A stretch of 64,000 bases of DNA from the NCBI GenBank assembly GCA_033063855.1, contig CP093829.1, positions 20,305,537 to 20,369,536 of the forward strand, given 5' to 3'. Below, piece by piece: positions 1-13,079 of the stretch. The notes beneath the pieces are model-generated. The model ran no database searches, was not told the DNA's origin, and saw nothing but the letters and a program-made list of their open reading frames with translations. Every line of letters begins with the position of its first letter. Position 1 is the first letter of the stretch. Source of the DNA: Smittia aterrima. Lineage: Eukaryota; Arthropoda; Insecta; Diptera; Chironomidae. The translations under genes were made by a program, and so were the position numbers.

Positions 1-3000
1 ATGAACGGAATAAAGTTTGAATTTCTGGTTGCTTGATTTATTGCTTTTAAGTTTTCATTCTCAGCGAGAAGCGATAAAAAATCGGTCATTTACCGAATAC
101 AAATTGAGCTTTTAATATTCTCCTGGAGCAATTTTTCACCATCTAATATTTTTTTTTCCGCTCGAGTGTGGTTGAAAAAATATTTTTCCCTCTTTCTATC
201 TCTCTCACTCTCTCCTCCCTCACTCTTTTGTTTATTTAGATTTATGAGAAAGATTATTAAACGCCATTTCAAAGCTAGAGCCTTTAAAGAACGACGTGTC
301 GCTGTGTGAATATGAGAGAAACAAATTGAAAGTTTGTTAAGGAGCTTTAATTGAAAATACACCTGAAGGGAATTCTTCCATCTTCGAGAGAGAACAGAAG
401 GAGATTTTTATGGATCATAAAATGCACTGTGCTTAGAGGAGCGACATGTCTGCAAGGACGAATCGTCAGAAATTTATTCCAGTAGATTTTTCTTCATCAA
501 TAAAGCAAGAAGATAAGATCCCGAATCCGTTACGGAGATATTCGATTACCCTTGCAAGTAAGTACTTTGTTACGGGGTCGGAGGAGATGCGATTCCATCA
601 ATCTATATTTATGTATCAGTCGAGCTTTATGTATTCAAAATTTAACATCGAGAAGAAAGCTCGACGATGAGAAGAAAGCTGAGTAACAAAAACGAAACTT
701 CTCGCGAGAAATTCCACATGAATTATGGCGCGCTCGCTCGCTCTTTATGTATTTGTCTGCCTACGAGTTGAAAAGAAAAGCTCTTCATTCAATTGAAAAG
801 GTTTTTACACAATATTTTGGGGAAAAAGTCAGCGGAAGCAAGAAGAGAAAAAACTCATTTAACAAATTTCATACGACTGTGGTTAAAGAATGGAAAAAGT
901 TTGTCAATTTACGAAGGAAAAATGAAATCATAATCTTGCTTGCTGGAGAACTGTTGTTCGTGATTTATTAATTTTATTTCTGTTCATCTTGCATAAATAA
1001 AATATTATGTTTTAACCAAAAGGGCGGAACTTTCTTATATGCAAGAACAATCGTTGGAAAGTTTGACTTTTCTCCAATAATTATTATTTTACAAAATCTG
1101 CCATAAACCTTCAACAAATTCCCAACTTAATTAAGTTCCCCGAATGAGGTCACTCCTTTCCTTTATTTCCAAAAGAAACATCAGATATTAAGAGGTTGTC
1201 TAAAATAATTTAGATGCAGTAGCTCAAGAGAAAGACCTTGTCCCTTGGGAGCACTAAAGAAAAGGATTCGATGAACTTAGCAAAGAAATTTTCGTCGAAT
1301 TAAAAGCTTTCACAATTGACAGTGCAAGTGAAAAGCCCAATAACATTAAACTTTATTGAGAGTGCGTCCATTACACGGAAGTTGAACGAGACAACATGTT
1401 TATAATTTTTAGAAAGCGAATAAAAGAAAATCTAAGTACTCGTTGGTTGCCAAGCATTCTCGTTGTTTTTTTTTCATTATTATCCTTCAATGCTGCTGTT
1501 CTTTAACGAAAGCTTTTAATTGGGTTCTGTAAAGTTTTTCTGTTGTTTCGTTTTTCTTCGTCTCACTCCATCACTCTCGGATGCTTTTCCCCACATGTTG
1601 TTGCTTGATGTTAAATTATTTAACAAAAGGCTTAAACAACCCTCTTATGCCCTTCTCCTGTTTGTAGTTATTCTTCAGTGATTAACATTCAACTTTTTCT
1701 GAGACTCATTCCGAGTTTTTTTGTTCTTTCTCCTTCGAGGAAATGAAGGAGATGAGGAAGTGTGATAAAACATTAAAAACTTGTTGAGACATTATGAACT
1801 AAAGTCTACAGAACATTATTCGTTAATTAAATTCATTGCTTGAAAATTTTGAAACGTTGCCAAAAGGAAAGTAAGAGCAACTATCGATGGCATATGCTTC
1901 GCTTTTTATCGCCACTTAATTGGGTAATTTAAAAATACGTGAGAAGAAAAGTTTTCTCCATAAATTTCCATTCAATCTGCTAGAGAGCAAAAGATACTTT
2001 CCATGAAGATTATTTAAGATGAAAGCAGGAAAGTAGTTTCATCAAAGTCAATTCAGTCAAGGACATAAGCTTCAGTCAATCTTGTTGGAGTAACACATCT
2101 GAACCTTTGACAGAATGTAAGATAAGGTTAGAAAAAATTACATCTGATTGTCGGTTCCTAGTCCCTATACGGACTATGCTAATCAATCAATGACAGGCAC
2201 TAGAGAAGAAAGAATTCAACCCTTTTAAGAAGGAATATCCATTGGCGAAACATTCAGTTTATTGACTAACCAATTCGTTTCACAACATGTTTCCCAACTG
2301 AGATTGATTTTTTTCAATCGTCTACAGAACATCTTTTCCCATTATTTTCGGAAGAAGTCTGCATACGAAATCAATTAAAATGTTCTCGATTGTTGAGCAG
2401 CAAACTGTCATTGCACGAGAGTTTAAAAAATTCAGAAATATTCAACAAGAACTTCAAATTAAAATACTGTTGATCCTCACGTTCAAGCTGATGCATAAAT
2501 GAGAGTATGCTCGATGCTTTATGCAGGAGCTTCAGTCGACAAAAATGTTAAAGAGGCATTTATTTTATTTCATCGTTCTCGTGTTTTCATATTCCGTTTC
2601 GAGCCACAGATGCAAGCTTTTGCTCTCTTTCATGTTCGTCTTTTCATGTCAGAGCATGCAACAGATTCGTTCGGTTGTGCTGGATTTAATTTAATTTCAC
2701 GGCATCCTTTTATGAATTCAATTCGATTTCAATGTTATTGCCACAATTGCTTCAGTTGAAAGCTTTTTTAGCTGAATTTCAAAAAAAAAGCTCTTTCTTT
2801 TCATTTATTTTTCAGGCTGAAACTTTCAGCGAAACTAGTTTTGAATGTAAAATTTCTTTCGCTATGCATCTTGTCAATCATGAGTCAGTTTTAACGAAGA
2901 TGAGCAGCTTCAAATTTTCCAACATTTTATTTACAACAAAAACGAAGTTAAAAAAATATTTGGAGTTGAATTTCTTTTTCTTTGTTATTTGAAAAATGAT

Positions 3001-3431
3001 ATTGTCACTCGAGGGTTGAAAGCTTGAATAGAGTTCTTTCTTTTATTATTCTATCACAGTCATAGCTATCATAGAAAATTTTAAACTTAAAACTCGAGTG
3101 ATTAATAATTTAAGAAAATCGATTTTTTTTAAAAGGTTTAAATGTTTTTTTGGAAAATATCGAAATCGCAATATTTTACTGAGTGACCTAGTTCACGTAC
3201 ACTTCAGCTGTAAGCAGCCAGGAGTCGAGCAAATTGCACAAAAGGCAAACACTCTCTCGCTAAAGCTCAAAATATTTTATGCTAGGGAACAATTGGAAAT
3301 TGCAAATATTAGTTTGCACTAATGAGTTTTTTGTTTGCTTTCAAGTTGAAAAATGAGAAAGCTTAAGAGTGGCATGAGCACGTAAAAAACTATTAAAATA
3401 AATAACTGTTTAAGTAGATAAAGATAAACTC
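1..3431. other. gene-poor stretch, no supported gene
   Basis: I see no open frame with recognisable protein content. There is a CT-rich run at about 191-230 and scattered poly-A/T tracts. A short plus-strand frame from 446 ends at a good-looking donor (GTAAGT at 558), but I could find no partner exon. Because a signal-peptide exon on the minus strand ends at 3432 with a donor pointing into this region, part of it is probably intron of that gene. Confidence 0.5.
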
Positions 3432-3482
3432 ACCTTTAATAATCATAAGGAAGACAAACAGTACGAGCAAGTACGCATCCAT
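3432..3482 (-). CDS. first coding exon (signal peptide) of an unidentified secreted or membrane protein, partial
   Basis: Read on the minus strand, an ATG at 3482-3480 opens a 17-codon frame that runs into a consensus donor (AAAG|GTGAGT). It encodes a charged residue followed by an almost unbroken hydrophobic run (DAYLLVLFVFLMIIK), which is what a signal peptide exon looks like. In insects such exons often stand alone before a long first intron in secreted, Ig-domain or receptor genes. I could not find the next exon; it would lie to the left of 3432 or outside the window. The 3483-3750 segment would then be 5' UTR and promoter. The protein family cannot be named from a signal peptide alone, and a chance hydrophobic frame is the main alternative. 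Confidence 0.45.
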
Positions 3483-6400
3483 TGCAAAAGTTTAAACGTG
3501 ATGTCCCTCTCAAACGATGAAATGATCTCTTCGAGTGCAATTCTTGTTTTCCGTTTTGAACCTGTTCCACGATTTATTCAATTCACACAAGCTTTCGCAA
3601 TGACACAATGCTAATGAGTTGATTGAGCGAAAAATGCAAAGCCAATTTCCATAAAATTATCATTAATTCCGAATGCATTTCCTGGCGCGTCGTCGTTTAA
3701 ATATCTGGATAATCCTCTTTGCTTATTTTTGGCTGATAATTCGCTGCAGTTGAACTCAATTCACAGCTAATTGGAAATCAATTCCTTGAAGTTTGCTATC
3801 TCTTCAGTTTTGTCTTTCTATTCAACTTTTATTCATTTTGCATGTTTTCCCAATAAATTTCCTTAATGAATTTTCATTTCAATTTTTTTTTCTCTTCTCG
3901 ATCTCTTCCTTTTTGTCGTCGACGTCGTCTATGAATCGTTGTCTGAACGGTATATCTGCAAACGATGTGAAACATAGGGTTAGAAAAACAGAGCGAGTGA
4001 GTGAGATAGATAAAAAATGAAGAAAATATGGTAATTTCCCTAATGAAAAATATGCAAAAAGGGTCAAAAGGCAGTATGCAAAATGAAGAAATTATGGCTC
4101 CGAATGAAAGCAAAGTAGGAGGACTAAGGGAAAGAGATTTTTTTTTCGTTTACATTGCAATGAATTATTAGTAAAACGACTTTATTCTCAAGTCTTTTGC
4201 CAAATCAGATTATTAGCAAGCTAGAGCCATTTTCTTCGCCGTCGAAACTACTCAATTTGATTACATTTTTACTGAGTCATCAGCATAACGATGACGATAG
4301 GAAAAAAAAACGAGTGAAATTGTAACTTCATTTCCATGAAAGCTGTTCAGTCTAGCAAAGCTGCTGCTGGTGGACGGGAAATCAAGTGAAAAAAAAGAGG
4401 AAAGGAGAGACTGAATGGGAAAAGTAATGAACAGGTTGATCGCAAGTGTGACTCAGTAAAGAATTGCTAGGTATACAGATATCTCACTCCAGACCATCAT
4501 CATCGCCGCTCTCTCTTCTTCTTTCTTTCCTGTATGTTGGCAATGAGATTTCACAACAAAATTTTGTGCAAAAGAAGCTTTTATGTGCGAGTTGTAATCG
4601 TGATGATGAGGGGAGTTTCTTGTCCTCGAAACGCATACCGATAGAGACTCTTCAACACTTCGATAGCATCTACTCTTGAGGGGAGAGACACACAATTCAC
4701 AGTAGAGAAAGCTCCCTAGCTCAGACAGAAAAAAAAATGTGCGAGAGAGATTTTTCCCAACAAACTTCCATGTGTTCAGCTTTTATTACAGTTTTCACCT
4801 TTCAACTTCTCTTCTGATGATTTGTGCTAACAAATGAATTCTCGATTTTGCATAATCTTATGAAGAATAATTGAGGGAGTCAGCGAGAATTTCATTGAAC
4901 GCGTGCAGCCTTGAAAATTGCGAGTTTTTAAAGAATTCGCTTTATCAGACCTATTTATCAAAATGGCGCACTCACTTCCCTTCATCCCGCTCTCTCGAAA
5001 TTTGGAAACGGGTTCGTACGTTGTCTCATGTTTCATTTATTATAAAACACCGCCACTTGAACAAGATGTTCTTCACGATTGAATAATTTGTTTCGTTCTT
5101 CGTCTAAAATGAATTGAAAACTTATTCGGCCCCGCAATCAATTTAACAATTTAAAAATATTTCTGCTCAAGTGAAATGATTTTTGTTATTCAATTCGATA
5201 AAGAACTGAATACGAAATGATGCTCATAATCAAAAATATTGCTTTCCCATCTCATATCAGCATATTCAACATCATAGACGCACGGGCAATAGATGATGCG
5301 TACTAGGACGCTCATAGCTGAATATTTTATTTCTCTCTTTCTCTCCGTTGGGTTCTTTACTTCCATCCGAAAGGATTTGTTTGTGTGTATATTTGCGAGA
5401 TTGAATTTTTCATAGCTCCACGAGAAATATGAATGAATAACATCGAAGTTAAACATGCGTCTCCACCTCAAAAGCAAAATTATCTCGCGACTGCTTCGCC
5501 ATTATGTCGTCATGAAATATTTGTTGCCGCGAGCGCTTTAATGCTTGTCTCTTCCTCCCCCCAAAGGCCTAACAACAAAAGCAACAACGAACGTATAATG
5601 ACAACAACCTAGTGAAAAGCTTTTTATGCAAATATTAATTCGAGAGGGCTGTTTAAAAGTCTTTAAATTGCTCGACGACATAATTTTCGCACATCCGCTC
5701 CGGAGGCGGGCGAAGCATATTTCTTCTATGCAACAATGTGAAAAATTGTTGAGAGGCTTTTTGGCAAGAACATTATAAAGGACATTTGTTGCATTCCAAC
5801 AAGCTCGGTCTGCCTTGTCGGTTTCGGCAATCAGGCAACCGAAAAGAATTTGTTAATTATTTTCACAAGATTTTCATTAATTTTTTTTTTCGCAGTTTTT
5901 ATTGGCTCTCAACGAGACAAATGCGACGTTGGAAAGATGAAGAAGCTGATGAAATATGACTTTGCATTGTTGGGAAGAAGATAATTTAGATGGCAATATA
6001 TTTTATGGTGGTAGTCAGTCGGACAGAGAGTATTTACAAGACGAAAGGGAAGAAGAAGCTTTAAAGGATAAATATTTAACGATTCAATGGAATGAGTGAA
6101 AGATGAAAACAAAATTTAAATCGATCGGTACTGTCCAGTCAAGTTTTGAGGACCAGCGCCTATCGATGACAAAACAAAAGATCTCGTATACCATTCTCTT
6201 GAATTAACAGTCTCCACTTTCACGAAACAACAGGATAGAAAATGAATTTTCACTCTCCATCGTTTTTCTCCATCGGAATTTTTCTGTGTGAGTTTGGTTG
6301 GAAGTAAGTCGACGGTTGTATTAGTAATTTTTCACTTTACTTCAACACATTACATGTTTCTCTTCGAGAAATAATTATGCTTTTAATTTAACAACTTTGG

Positions 6401-9400
6401 GTTAGTCACACTTTGAATGAAAATATTTTTTCATAACAAAGTTTGTAAAATCTTTTTTTCCTTCTTTAACGTGATTGAGTTATGTTGAGCTTTTTATGTA
6501 TTCGTCTGGTCGCAAGGTTAAAGATGACACGATTGACGATAGGAGGGCGGGAGAGGAGGAAAATGAACGAAAGCTGTGCGTGTGAAGATGAAAAAAAAAA
6601 GAATTTAACAACTCAAAGAGCAACTCACACCAGCTGTACTTGCTGATGATGAGGTGTGATTCCTATTGTGTGCTTGCGAGTCTAGTTTTTCTTCTTAAAA
6701 CTGTAGAACTTAAGACTTTTCGTCGTCATTGCCGAAGGTAAAGGAATAAAATTATTTTCTCCTTTGGGTTCGTCATAAGCCAGAAAGTACAGACCAAACA
6801 CTCGCTCTCGTTCTTTCTTTAGATGTTGCTTCACTTTTCTTTTACCTCCTCCTAATAAAATCTTCAATTTTGAACAGAAGAAAGTTTTCTGCGATTTATA
6901 GCTTTTTATTCCAGATCGAAAAGTCCTTTGCTTTGCACTTTTCACCAGAGAAGTCTACTTCAGGTCATTTTATTTCACTTTTAATTCACTTATAAGGCTC
7001 GAGAAAAAACTTTTCCTTCGCCAATTCCTCAAATCTTTGTTCACCGAAGCCAAAATTCTCTTCTAATTTCTTTTCATTGAAAAGAAAAATGGAACCGTTT
7101 TTGTTCGTTTTTTTTTTCGAAAAAACGAGAAAACTTGGGAATCAGTAAACTCCAAAACGTACACTGCCCGAACCTTGAACGATTCTTTATCAAACTATTC
7201 CTTATGATTCTTTGTCCGAGGACTTTTCTCCATTAGCTTCACCATTGTCAGCAGAACAACCAATTTGAGTACAAAACAGTTTTTTTTTTCTTGGACAGAA
7301 ATCAAATCTAATACAAGCTCTATAACTTCTTGAATATTCTAATTGAAAACAAATGACTTCTTTAAGCTGAAGAAAAAAATAAAAAACTATTCTTCCATTT
7401 TTCAGTCACTCAGAATTATAACGAAACGACTTTTCTCTACGACCACCACTAATAGTAATAAGATTTGGGAGCTGCTCGGCAGGTTTTTTCTCGTCGTCAG
7501 AAGCTTTTTCACAGTTGCCAAATGGACCACTTTGAGCTTTCGCACAAGCGCAATCGACGAAAGCTCTCCGAAACTCACATTGCGAGCTCATACATGGCCG
7601 AAGGTTTCGATGAATGAAAAAAAGACAAGGAGAGATAGAATGTGATTGTGCAAGGCGTATAGTAAATTCTGTAACAATATTTTCCCGCGCCTTCGGTGTG
7701 TGTGTGCGTGTTGGTTTCAGGACAAACAACAACAATTTGAACTTGAAGAACAAAAGGAGAGACAAGCAGAAAGCAAAAATTTATGATAAAAACAAGTTGT
7801 TTATTTTTTTAAGGAACAATTTCTCTAGAAAATCAACAACGGCGACACTTGGCACCAGAAAAGAACGGAAGTTTTTTTTTCGATTTAAACTTGATTCATT
7901 ATTTTAAAGGGTCATCAATAACTTTTAATAGTTTTATAAATTTAAAAGGAAAGTGATTTGAAAGAGAGAGATTTTATAATAAAGACAAATCATTATAATG
8001 AACTTGAGATCCTTGAAACAAAAAAAAATAATTTTAGTCAAGTTGCTCTTAAAAAAGTTTAACTCTTTTTAAAAGCTTTCAATTTAAATATTTTAATTCA
8101 TTCTCATTCGCAAGTTCAAAAACTAAAACCGCCATCAACTTTTAAAACAAAATCATGAAATGTACAATGACATCCTGATTTGCCGAGCTTTCACTTCCCT
8201 CAGAGCTTTCAGAAAGCTTTTTCGAAATTGTTCGGGGATTTTTTGCGTCGTTTTCGAAAAGTCAAATCATTTTCACTTGTTGGGAAAACAAGTTCAGTTT
8301 CCTCAACGCTTTCGTCAGAAACGGATTATAAACGGATCAAAATGAAACTGTGGAGAAAAAAAATATTTTGAATCGCAGATATCAATAATGTAAATTGGAA
8401 ATAGAAATAGACAAAAAATATTTCATGTTAAGACTTTAAAATATTAAGAGAAGTTAAAGTTTATAGTTTATTGTGAAGACTCATCGGCTCCGGAGATTTA
8501 TTGTGATTCAAATATCGTGAACGAATGCCAAAATGTAAATTGATTATTTGGTATCATGAGTGTTTGTGGAGTCGTTATCACCCTCATTGTAACAACATAC
8601 AACAAAATATTTAGATGCGAGCTGTGAGTAATAAAATGATCAAATCATATCACAATCCGCAACCACCACGTTGCTAATTGTTTTCACCTGTTGATCTTAA
8701 GCCTGATTTCGTTGAAAGCTTTGATGCTCGCTCGGGAGTTTAATCTCATTGACAATTCATTTGGAAAAAGAGAGACCAAAGCAGAAAACGGCGAAACGCA
8801 ATGAAGGCGGAAAATTAACGAAATGAAAAGCAAATATTGGCTCAACATACAAAAGCCATTTGTTAGAAAGCGGAAAAGCAACGTGTGCGTGATTCGCTTG
8901 AAAACATTGAAGTCCTGGACGAGTCATTGATTACATTTTTTCTTTGTTTTTCCTATTCAAATCAGTAACCAACCCACTTTGATTTGTATTGCAAAAACAA
9001 ACTTGCGAAGACTTTCTCATCGACCCAAAGCATGAACTGACTAAAAGGGTTTTAATGTATTCATCATGTTGTTTGCTGAAAGGAGAAAAATCTGTTTTAA
9101 TTAAAAAAATATGGACGATAATCTACGATTAATTTAGTGAGAATTGGTTTGCGGCGGCTCTCGATTAAATATTCAGACAACGATTCAATAAAAAAGTATT
9201 CGACAAGCGTAAATGATTTTCTTGGAAGGTCAAAAATTGCATTCATCAGCAAGCCTTCCCTTCGAAAAACTCAACGATAAAGAAACTGACTAATAATAAA
9301 TGCCAATGGGAGATCATAAAACTCTTTTTTCTAGCGAGAAACTTTTAATGAAAAAGTTTATCCAACAGACTCATAATTTTGAGACGAAAAAAAAGGAAAG

Positions 9401-11409
9401 AAAATTCTCTTATCTCTGGCATTGCTAAGAGAGATCTCCTTCTGGCGATATTTAGAAGGTTAAACGAGTAACAACATCCCTCGATTTCATGTTATCCAAA
9501 AAGAACGCGGTGAAGAAGTTTAATGAGAATCAGTCTAATCGTCGTTAAAGGTGAGTCGCTTGTAAACATCGAATTTATTGGAAAACCGAAATTATCGCCT
9601 TAAGCATGTCAAAACTTTAAGACCCAATTTCATCGTCTCAATCATCATAGAAACTCATAAGCTTTCAGTGAAGTATGAAAAACCATTCAGTTCAACTTGA
9701 AAAATGAAAAAATAAACCTTGAAACGACCCGACCATTCGTGGCATTAAAATTAATGTTACGGCAAGACTCTTAACGAAAATTGTTCTGGACTTTAATTAC
9801 ACCACATGGCCGTAAGCTTCCGCTTTAGTTTTTCCAAAGAATTGCGACTGGTTTATTATATTCAATATTTCATGTTGCCTCCTTGTTCCCTCATCGCTCT
9901 CCCCTCAAGTCCCACGCGTGTCGCATAATATTTTAATCATATATAGATTTTTATGCTTTATGCTTCTTGTTGCTCAACTCGCTTTTTATGACTCCGCTCG
10001 ATGTTCCGAGGCGCTTTGACGGCTATAAAATATATTTCTTATATAAGCATTGCGTTAAGGTCTTCAATATTTTCTTTTGATTTGAATTCCCTTTTTAGGG
10101 ATTTTCCTGAGAGTTGGAAGAATTCTGAGAATTAGTTCTCGTGTTCTCGAAGTGCTCAATCTTTCACAGCGTTACAGTGAAGTCTTCTCACTCGTGGCTG
10201 TTGAGCTCGATTTGACGTTCCATGAAATTTACAAACCAAAAAAGATTCAATGAGACGATTTAGGTCGAAACAATGAAAAAAGGAAAAGTAGCCCCGTAAA
10301 GCCTCGAAGCTCCAAAGCAATCGTTATTGCTTGATATCGTCGAACGTTTGGCAGATGAAAATTTATTTAAATTCAATAAAGTGCTCAAAAGTCAGTCGAG
10401 GGATTTCTTTGCATTTAAACAAAAGCTTCGAAGGAAACTCAAAAGATAGTCGAGCAAGAGCTGCGGAAATCTTTATCGCAGGGCAAACAGCGATTGATGC
10501 TTTTCGAGAGGGAATTTTCTTAAAAATTGATGTTGCGAAAACGGAGCAGAAACTTTTCTTGTTGTGTACATAACGTTCGTTGAGCTCCTCTCCAGTCGAA
10601 AGCCTTTTGACTTTTCGCTTATAAAAATTTATCGAACGCTTAGTACAGCTGAAACAAGACAGCTCAGGCTTGACATAAAATGAAAACAATGAGAGACAAC
10701 GAGTAATAGGAAAATTTTGTTGACAAAAATTGATTCTGAATTGAGTTAGGGAAATTTCTTTGTGAAAATGTATTGTAATGGATCGAATGAATATTGAATT
10801 TAAAACTCTTTTTCCCACTTGTCATTTTTGCGATTGAGATTGCTTCATTGTTCCATTCACTTCAACATTTTTTCGGGGTGAAACATTGAAGAGGGAGCGA
10901 AAGACGAAGTTGTACGCAAGCGGTACAAAAATAAAAATAAAATCGTAAAAGAGAAAAAAAAAGTTTGTTTCCTCTTCCTCCCAAGTCAACGACGACCACG
11001 ACCGTTTGTCCGCCCTAAGACATCTAGCACACTCATAATTAGACGTAAATATTTATGGAGGAGACGAATGCAAATTCGTTGTTGATGAGAAAAAATAACT
11101 CGTAAAAGTGAAAGTGTTTTAAAAAGTTTTATGACGAACTTTCAACTGAAAGGACAACTTTGAGAGTGGCTCAGCTTTAAACTTGTTTCACTGACCAGTT
11201 GAAGCAGACTCAATTCACTTTCTTATTTGAGCAACTTGTTGAATTCCCAGAACGCTTATTGAGTTTTTTTTTCCTCTCAAGTTAAAGCGAATATATCGAA
11301 ACATTCCAAACGATAGCGAATTATTCTCTCGTGCTTTAGCTACGGGAGACATAAAACAACTTAATGAAGGCTATTCCATCGATGTTTGAGAAATGCTGAT
11401 AACTTAAAC
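3483..11409. other. long gene-poor stretch
   Basis: About 8 kb of AT-rich DNA with many short frames on both strands. None shows domain-like composition, conserved motifs or paired splice sites. Homopolymer A/T tracts and short CT-rich runs are frequent. It may be intergenic, 5' regulatory DNA, or intron of genes whose exons lie outside the window. Confidence 0.5.
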
Positions 11410-11415
11410 TTTATT
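11410..11415 (-). terminator. polyadenylation signal of the alpha-tubulin gene
   Basis: AATAAA on the minus strand, about 70 bp past the tubulin stop codon at 11486-11488. Confidence 0.5.
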
Positions 11416-11485
11416 CGGTCTTTTCATCTTAGTCTCGTGCATGAATGTCATTCTTTCTAAAACTCCGACGACGTTGATTTATGGC

Positions 11486-13079
11486 TTAGTCTTTCTCGAC
11501 TTCCTCGTAGTCTTTAATGAGCGCTAGCACGTTCTCCGCCGCGTCCTCCATATCGCCCTTTTCGATTCCTTCTAATTCGAAGTGATGAACGAAAGCTGAT
11601 CGCTGATAAAGCCGGCAATATTTATTGTAAACCCGCTCCCAGGCGCATCGTATCGACGAGCTGATGGATAAAAGAGAAAAAAAAAGGTTCGGAAATGTTA
11701 TTGATTGTTGTCAATATCAAGCGATAGGAGGAGAACAAAAAGTGTAACGTAAGCGAGACTAACTTGTTGGAAAGCATACAAACAGCCCTGTTCACGGGAC
11801 AGAGGTCGCCGCCAGGCACGCAAGTTGGCGGTTGGTAATTTACTCCAATTTTAAAAGCTGTCGGAGACCATTCAACGAATCGAATTGCTTTTTTGCATTT
11901 GATATCTCGAATCGCGTAATTGATTTCTGTTGGATCGACGTCACCTCGATAGAGCATGCAGCAACAAATATATTTGCCTTTCCTTGGGTCGCATTTCACA
12001 AGTTGAGTGTGTGGATGGAAACACGAATGTGTAATCTGCTGTGTCGATAAGTCAGCTAGTGCTCCTTTGTTAACTGGAATGAGAGGAGCGTACGTGCAAA
12101 GTGGAAAGTGAATTCTGGGATACGGTACAAGATTTGTTTGGAACTCTGTCATGTCAACGTTCATTGCACCGGAAAAACGCAACGAAGCAGTACAACTCGA
12201 GACGACCTGACCAATGACGCGATTGAGATTAGTGTACGTCGGACTGGGAACTTCCAAGTTCGTGCCACACACATCGTAAATTGCTTCATTGTCAAGGAGC
12301 GTGACACAATCGGAATAGTCCATGCTGTAATGAGTCGCTAACAATGCGTTGTATGGCTCGACGATAATCGGAGAGATTCTGAAATCAAGTTAAACCTTCT
12401 TGTTATCAAGTAAACTTTGACCTTTCTTCGTACATACTTTGGTGATGGAAAAATACTGAATTCGTGTCGAGAAGACTTTCCAAACTCATCAGCAATTTTC
12501 TCTTGTATTAACGTTCCAAGACCACTTCCCGTTCCTCCTCCAATCGAGCGAAACGATATAAATCCTTGAAGACACTCGCAACATTCAGCAACTCTTCGAA
12601 CTCTGTCCATTGTAACATCAATAATTTCACATCCCAAACTATTGTAGCCTCTCGCAAAGTTACTCGCAGCGTCTTCCTTCCCCGTCACGAGCGTGCAAGG
12701 ATCAAAGAGCGAACTATAACAACCCGTTCTTATTTCATCAATAGGAATTGGCTCAAGATCCACAAGCACAACTCGTGGAACACATTTGAGAGTTCGCGTT
12801 GCATGGCAATAGCAGCAGCTGAAGAAAGCATTCGAGTCATTATCAAGATTGTTGTCTTGACAGAGAGTTCCATCAGGTTGAATGCCGTGCTCCAAGCAAT
12901 AGAGTTCCCAACAGGCGCTCGCAATCTGTCAAAGAAAATTGATAAAATGTATAAATCAATCAAAGAAACAAAGTTAACTTAAAATAAATTATTTGATTTG
13001 CAAGAGAAAAGCTCACGTGACTTTATTTGATATTTACCTGAACTCCCGCTTGGCCAACATACAATTGAATGACTTCTCG
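11486..13079 (-). CDS. divergent alpha-tubulin (first codon exon not located)
   Basis: Alpha-tubulin, a GTP-binding subunit of microtubules. Four exons join in frame on the minus strand: 13038-13079, 12438-12925, 11764-12378 and 11486-11660. They give 439 residues after the initiator Met. The Met must sit in a separate upstream exon, because the frame starts at Arg-2 (REVIQLYVGQAGVQ) right behind a pyrimidine-rich AG acceptor; an intron directly after the ATG is common in animal alpha-tubulin genes. Family motifs are present: the GGGTGSG phosphate-binding loop, the glutamate of MTEFQTNLVPYP that activates hydrolysis at the dimer interface, and DNEAIYDVC. Oddities: the loop that normally carries Lys-40 has no lysine there and contains a cysteine cluster (FFSCCYCHATRTLKC). 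The C-terminus stops at EEVEKD, without the acidic tail or terminal Tyr. This points to a specialised isotype, perhaps germline or maternal like Drosophila alphaTub67C (inference). Confidence 0.9.

Noticed and set aside
9523..9550. Short hydrophobic frame (MRISLIVVK) ending at a GTGAGT donor
   Set aside because: It is too short for a signal peptide and lacks supporting sequence; a chance donor is more likely.
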